5,541 bases of DNA from the NCBI GenBank assembly GCA_011523725.1, contig WTGD01000167.1:1-5541 (forward strand). The letters are read 5' to 3'. A program made the translations under genes and the position numbers. The stretch's first letter is position 1. Every line of letters begins with the position of its first letter. The stretch comes from Nitrospinota bacterium (lineage in GTDB: Bacteria > UBA8248). Below the pieces are notes generated by a model. That model searched no databases and was not told the origin of the DNA. It worked only from the letters and a program-made list of their open reading frames with translations. Of this stretch, positions 4,820 through 5,541 are shown in pieces.

Positions 4820-5541
4820 ATGAGCGAAGAGGCGACACCCCAATCCGGCGGCGCGGAAGTCGAGCCCGCAGAGGATAGCGCCCCCGCCTTCACCCGGGCG
4901 GGAGACGCCCGGAAACCTCCGCGGGTGCGGCTGACCAAGAAGGTGTACGAGGCCGAGCTCGCGAGGCTCCAGGAAGAACTCGTGAAGCTCCAGGAGTGGA
5001 TAAAGGACCAGGGCCTGAAAGTGGTCGTCCTCTTCGAGGGGCGCGACGCCGCCGGCAAGGGCGGCGTCATCAAGCGCATCACCTTGAGGCTCAATCCGAG
5101 GGTCTGCCGCGTCGTGGCGCTCGCAGCGCCCACCGAGCGCGAGCAGACGCAGTGGTACTTCCAGCGCTACGCGGCGCACCTGCCCGCCGCGGGCGAGATG
5201 GTGCTCTTCGACCGCTCCTGGTACAACCGCGCGGGCGTGGAGCGCGTGATGGGCTTTTGCACGGATGAGGAATACCGCGAGTTCCTGCACTCATGCCCCA
5301 CCTTCGAGCGGATGCTCGTGCGCTCGGGCATCATACTCATCAAATACTGGTTCTCGGTGAGCGACGCGGAACAGGAGCGCCGCTTTCATGCGCGCATCGA
5401 GGACCGCACGCGGCGCTGGAAGCTCTCGCCGATGGACCTCGAATCCCGCACCCGCTGGGTCGAGTATTCCAGGGCGAAAGACGAGATGTTCGCCCACACC
5501 GACATCAAGCAGGCCCCCTGGTACGTGGTCAACGCCGACAA
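4820..5541 (+). CDS. ppk2: Polyphosphate kinase 2, class I (3' end outside window)
   Basis: The first 240 residues of a PPK2-family enzyme (PF03976), open at the window edge. PPK2 is a cytoplasmic P-loop kinase that transfers phosphate between polyphosphate and nucleotides, mostly phosphorylating ADP or GDP at polyphosphate's expense in single-domain class-I members. Walker A is GRDAAGKGG at 74-82, with Lys80. Walker B is LFDRSWYNRAGVERVMGFC at 129-147, with Asp131. The segment RFHARIEDRTRRWKLSPMDLES at 188-209 corresponds to the Arg/Lys-rich lid, and WYVVNAD at 234-240 is the typical strand after it. Family members run to roughly 260-300 residues, so only a short end is missing. Residues 1-38 are an acidic, low-complexity lead before the conserved VYEAELARLQ region. 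The ATG at 4820 has AAGGA at 4806-4810 inside the preceding gene's end. The five-base gap to that gene implies one transcript. Family is very sure; ADP versus AMP preference is not readable. Confidence 0.95.
   Translation, partial: MSEEATPQSGGAEVEPAEDSAPAFTRAGDARKPPRVRLTKKVYEAELARLQEELVKLQEWIKDQGLKVVVLFEGRDAAGKGGVIKRITLRLNPRVCRVVALAAPTEREQTQWYFQRYAAHLPAAGEMVLFDRSWYNRAGVERVMGFCTDEEYREFLHSCPTFERMLVRSGIILIKYWFSVSDAEQERRFHARIEDRTRRWKLSPMDLESRTRWVEYSRAKDEMFAHTDIKQAPWYVVNAD

Noticed and set aside
4592..5290. Minus-strand frame of 232 codons opposite the binding-protein end and ppk2
   Set aside because: Shadow of the conserved ppk2 gene; no family character and no ribosome site.
1..5541. tRNA, rRNA, insertion sequence or transposase genes
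   Set aside because: No cloverleaf, rRNA core sequence or transposase motif was seen on either strand; the GTAG repeats have no RAYT gene in the window.

Overview
The window looks like a piece of a GC-rich chromosome from a Gram-negative, probably uncultured environmental bacterium. Two proteins carry Sec-type signal peptides, one of them a periplasmic-type family-3 solute-binding protein. The intergenic gaps hold GTAG-headed palindromes of the REP/REPIN kind. A Desulfobacterota/NC10/Tectomicrobia-like or proteobacterial source would fit, but nothing here fixes the taxon.

Layout. Positions 1-260 are non-coding and repeat-rich: short C-tract/G-tract hairpins, then GTAG-headed palindromes. A promoter with a perfect TTGACA box (280-308) leads into a DJ-1/PfpI-superfamily gene (346-1023, +) that closely resembles isonitrile hydratase InhA. 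Converging on it is a gene for a secreted, cysteine-paired, strongly cationic protein of unknown function (1145-1822, -). A 386-bp gap with a second inverted pair of GTAG palindromes follows. Next is a sodium:alanine/glycine symporter of the AGCS family (2209-3573, -). The 392-bp gap 3574-3965 separates it from a divergent operon and holds two perfect 20-bp palindromes sharing the core CATATATG. The operon starts with a periplasmic amino-acid-type binding protein (3966-4814, +). Five bases later comes a class-I polyphosphate kinase 2 gene (4820 to beyond the window end, +).

How the genes may work together. The symporter and the binding protein are both small-molecule uptake functions of the amino-acid type and share a divergent control region. 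The binding protein has no permease or ATPase gene within the window. Its partner in the transcript is instead a PPK2, which interconverts polyphosphate and nucleoside di/triphosphates. The isonitrile hydratase-like gene appears to be a separate transcription unit.

I see no new defence, mobile or biosynthetic system here. The best leads are the REPIN-like palindromes whose stems differ in a compensatory way, the apparent loss of the ammonium-binding Asp in the binding protein, the binding protein-PPK2 coupling, and the uncharacterised secreted cationic protein.
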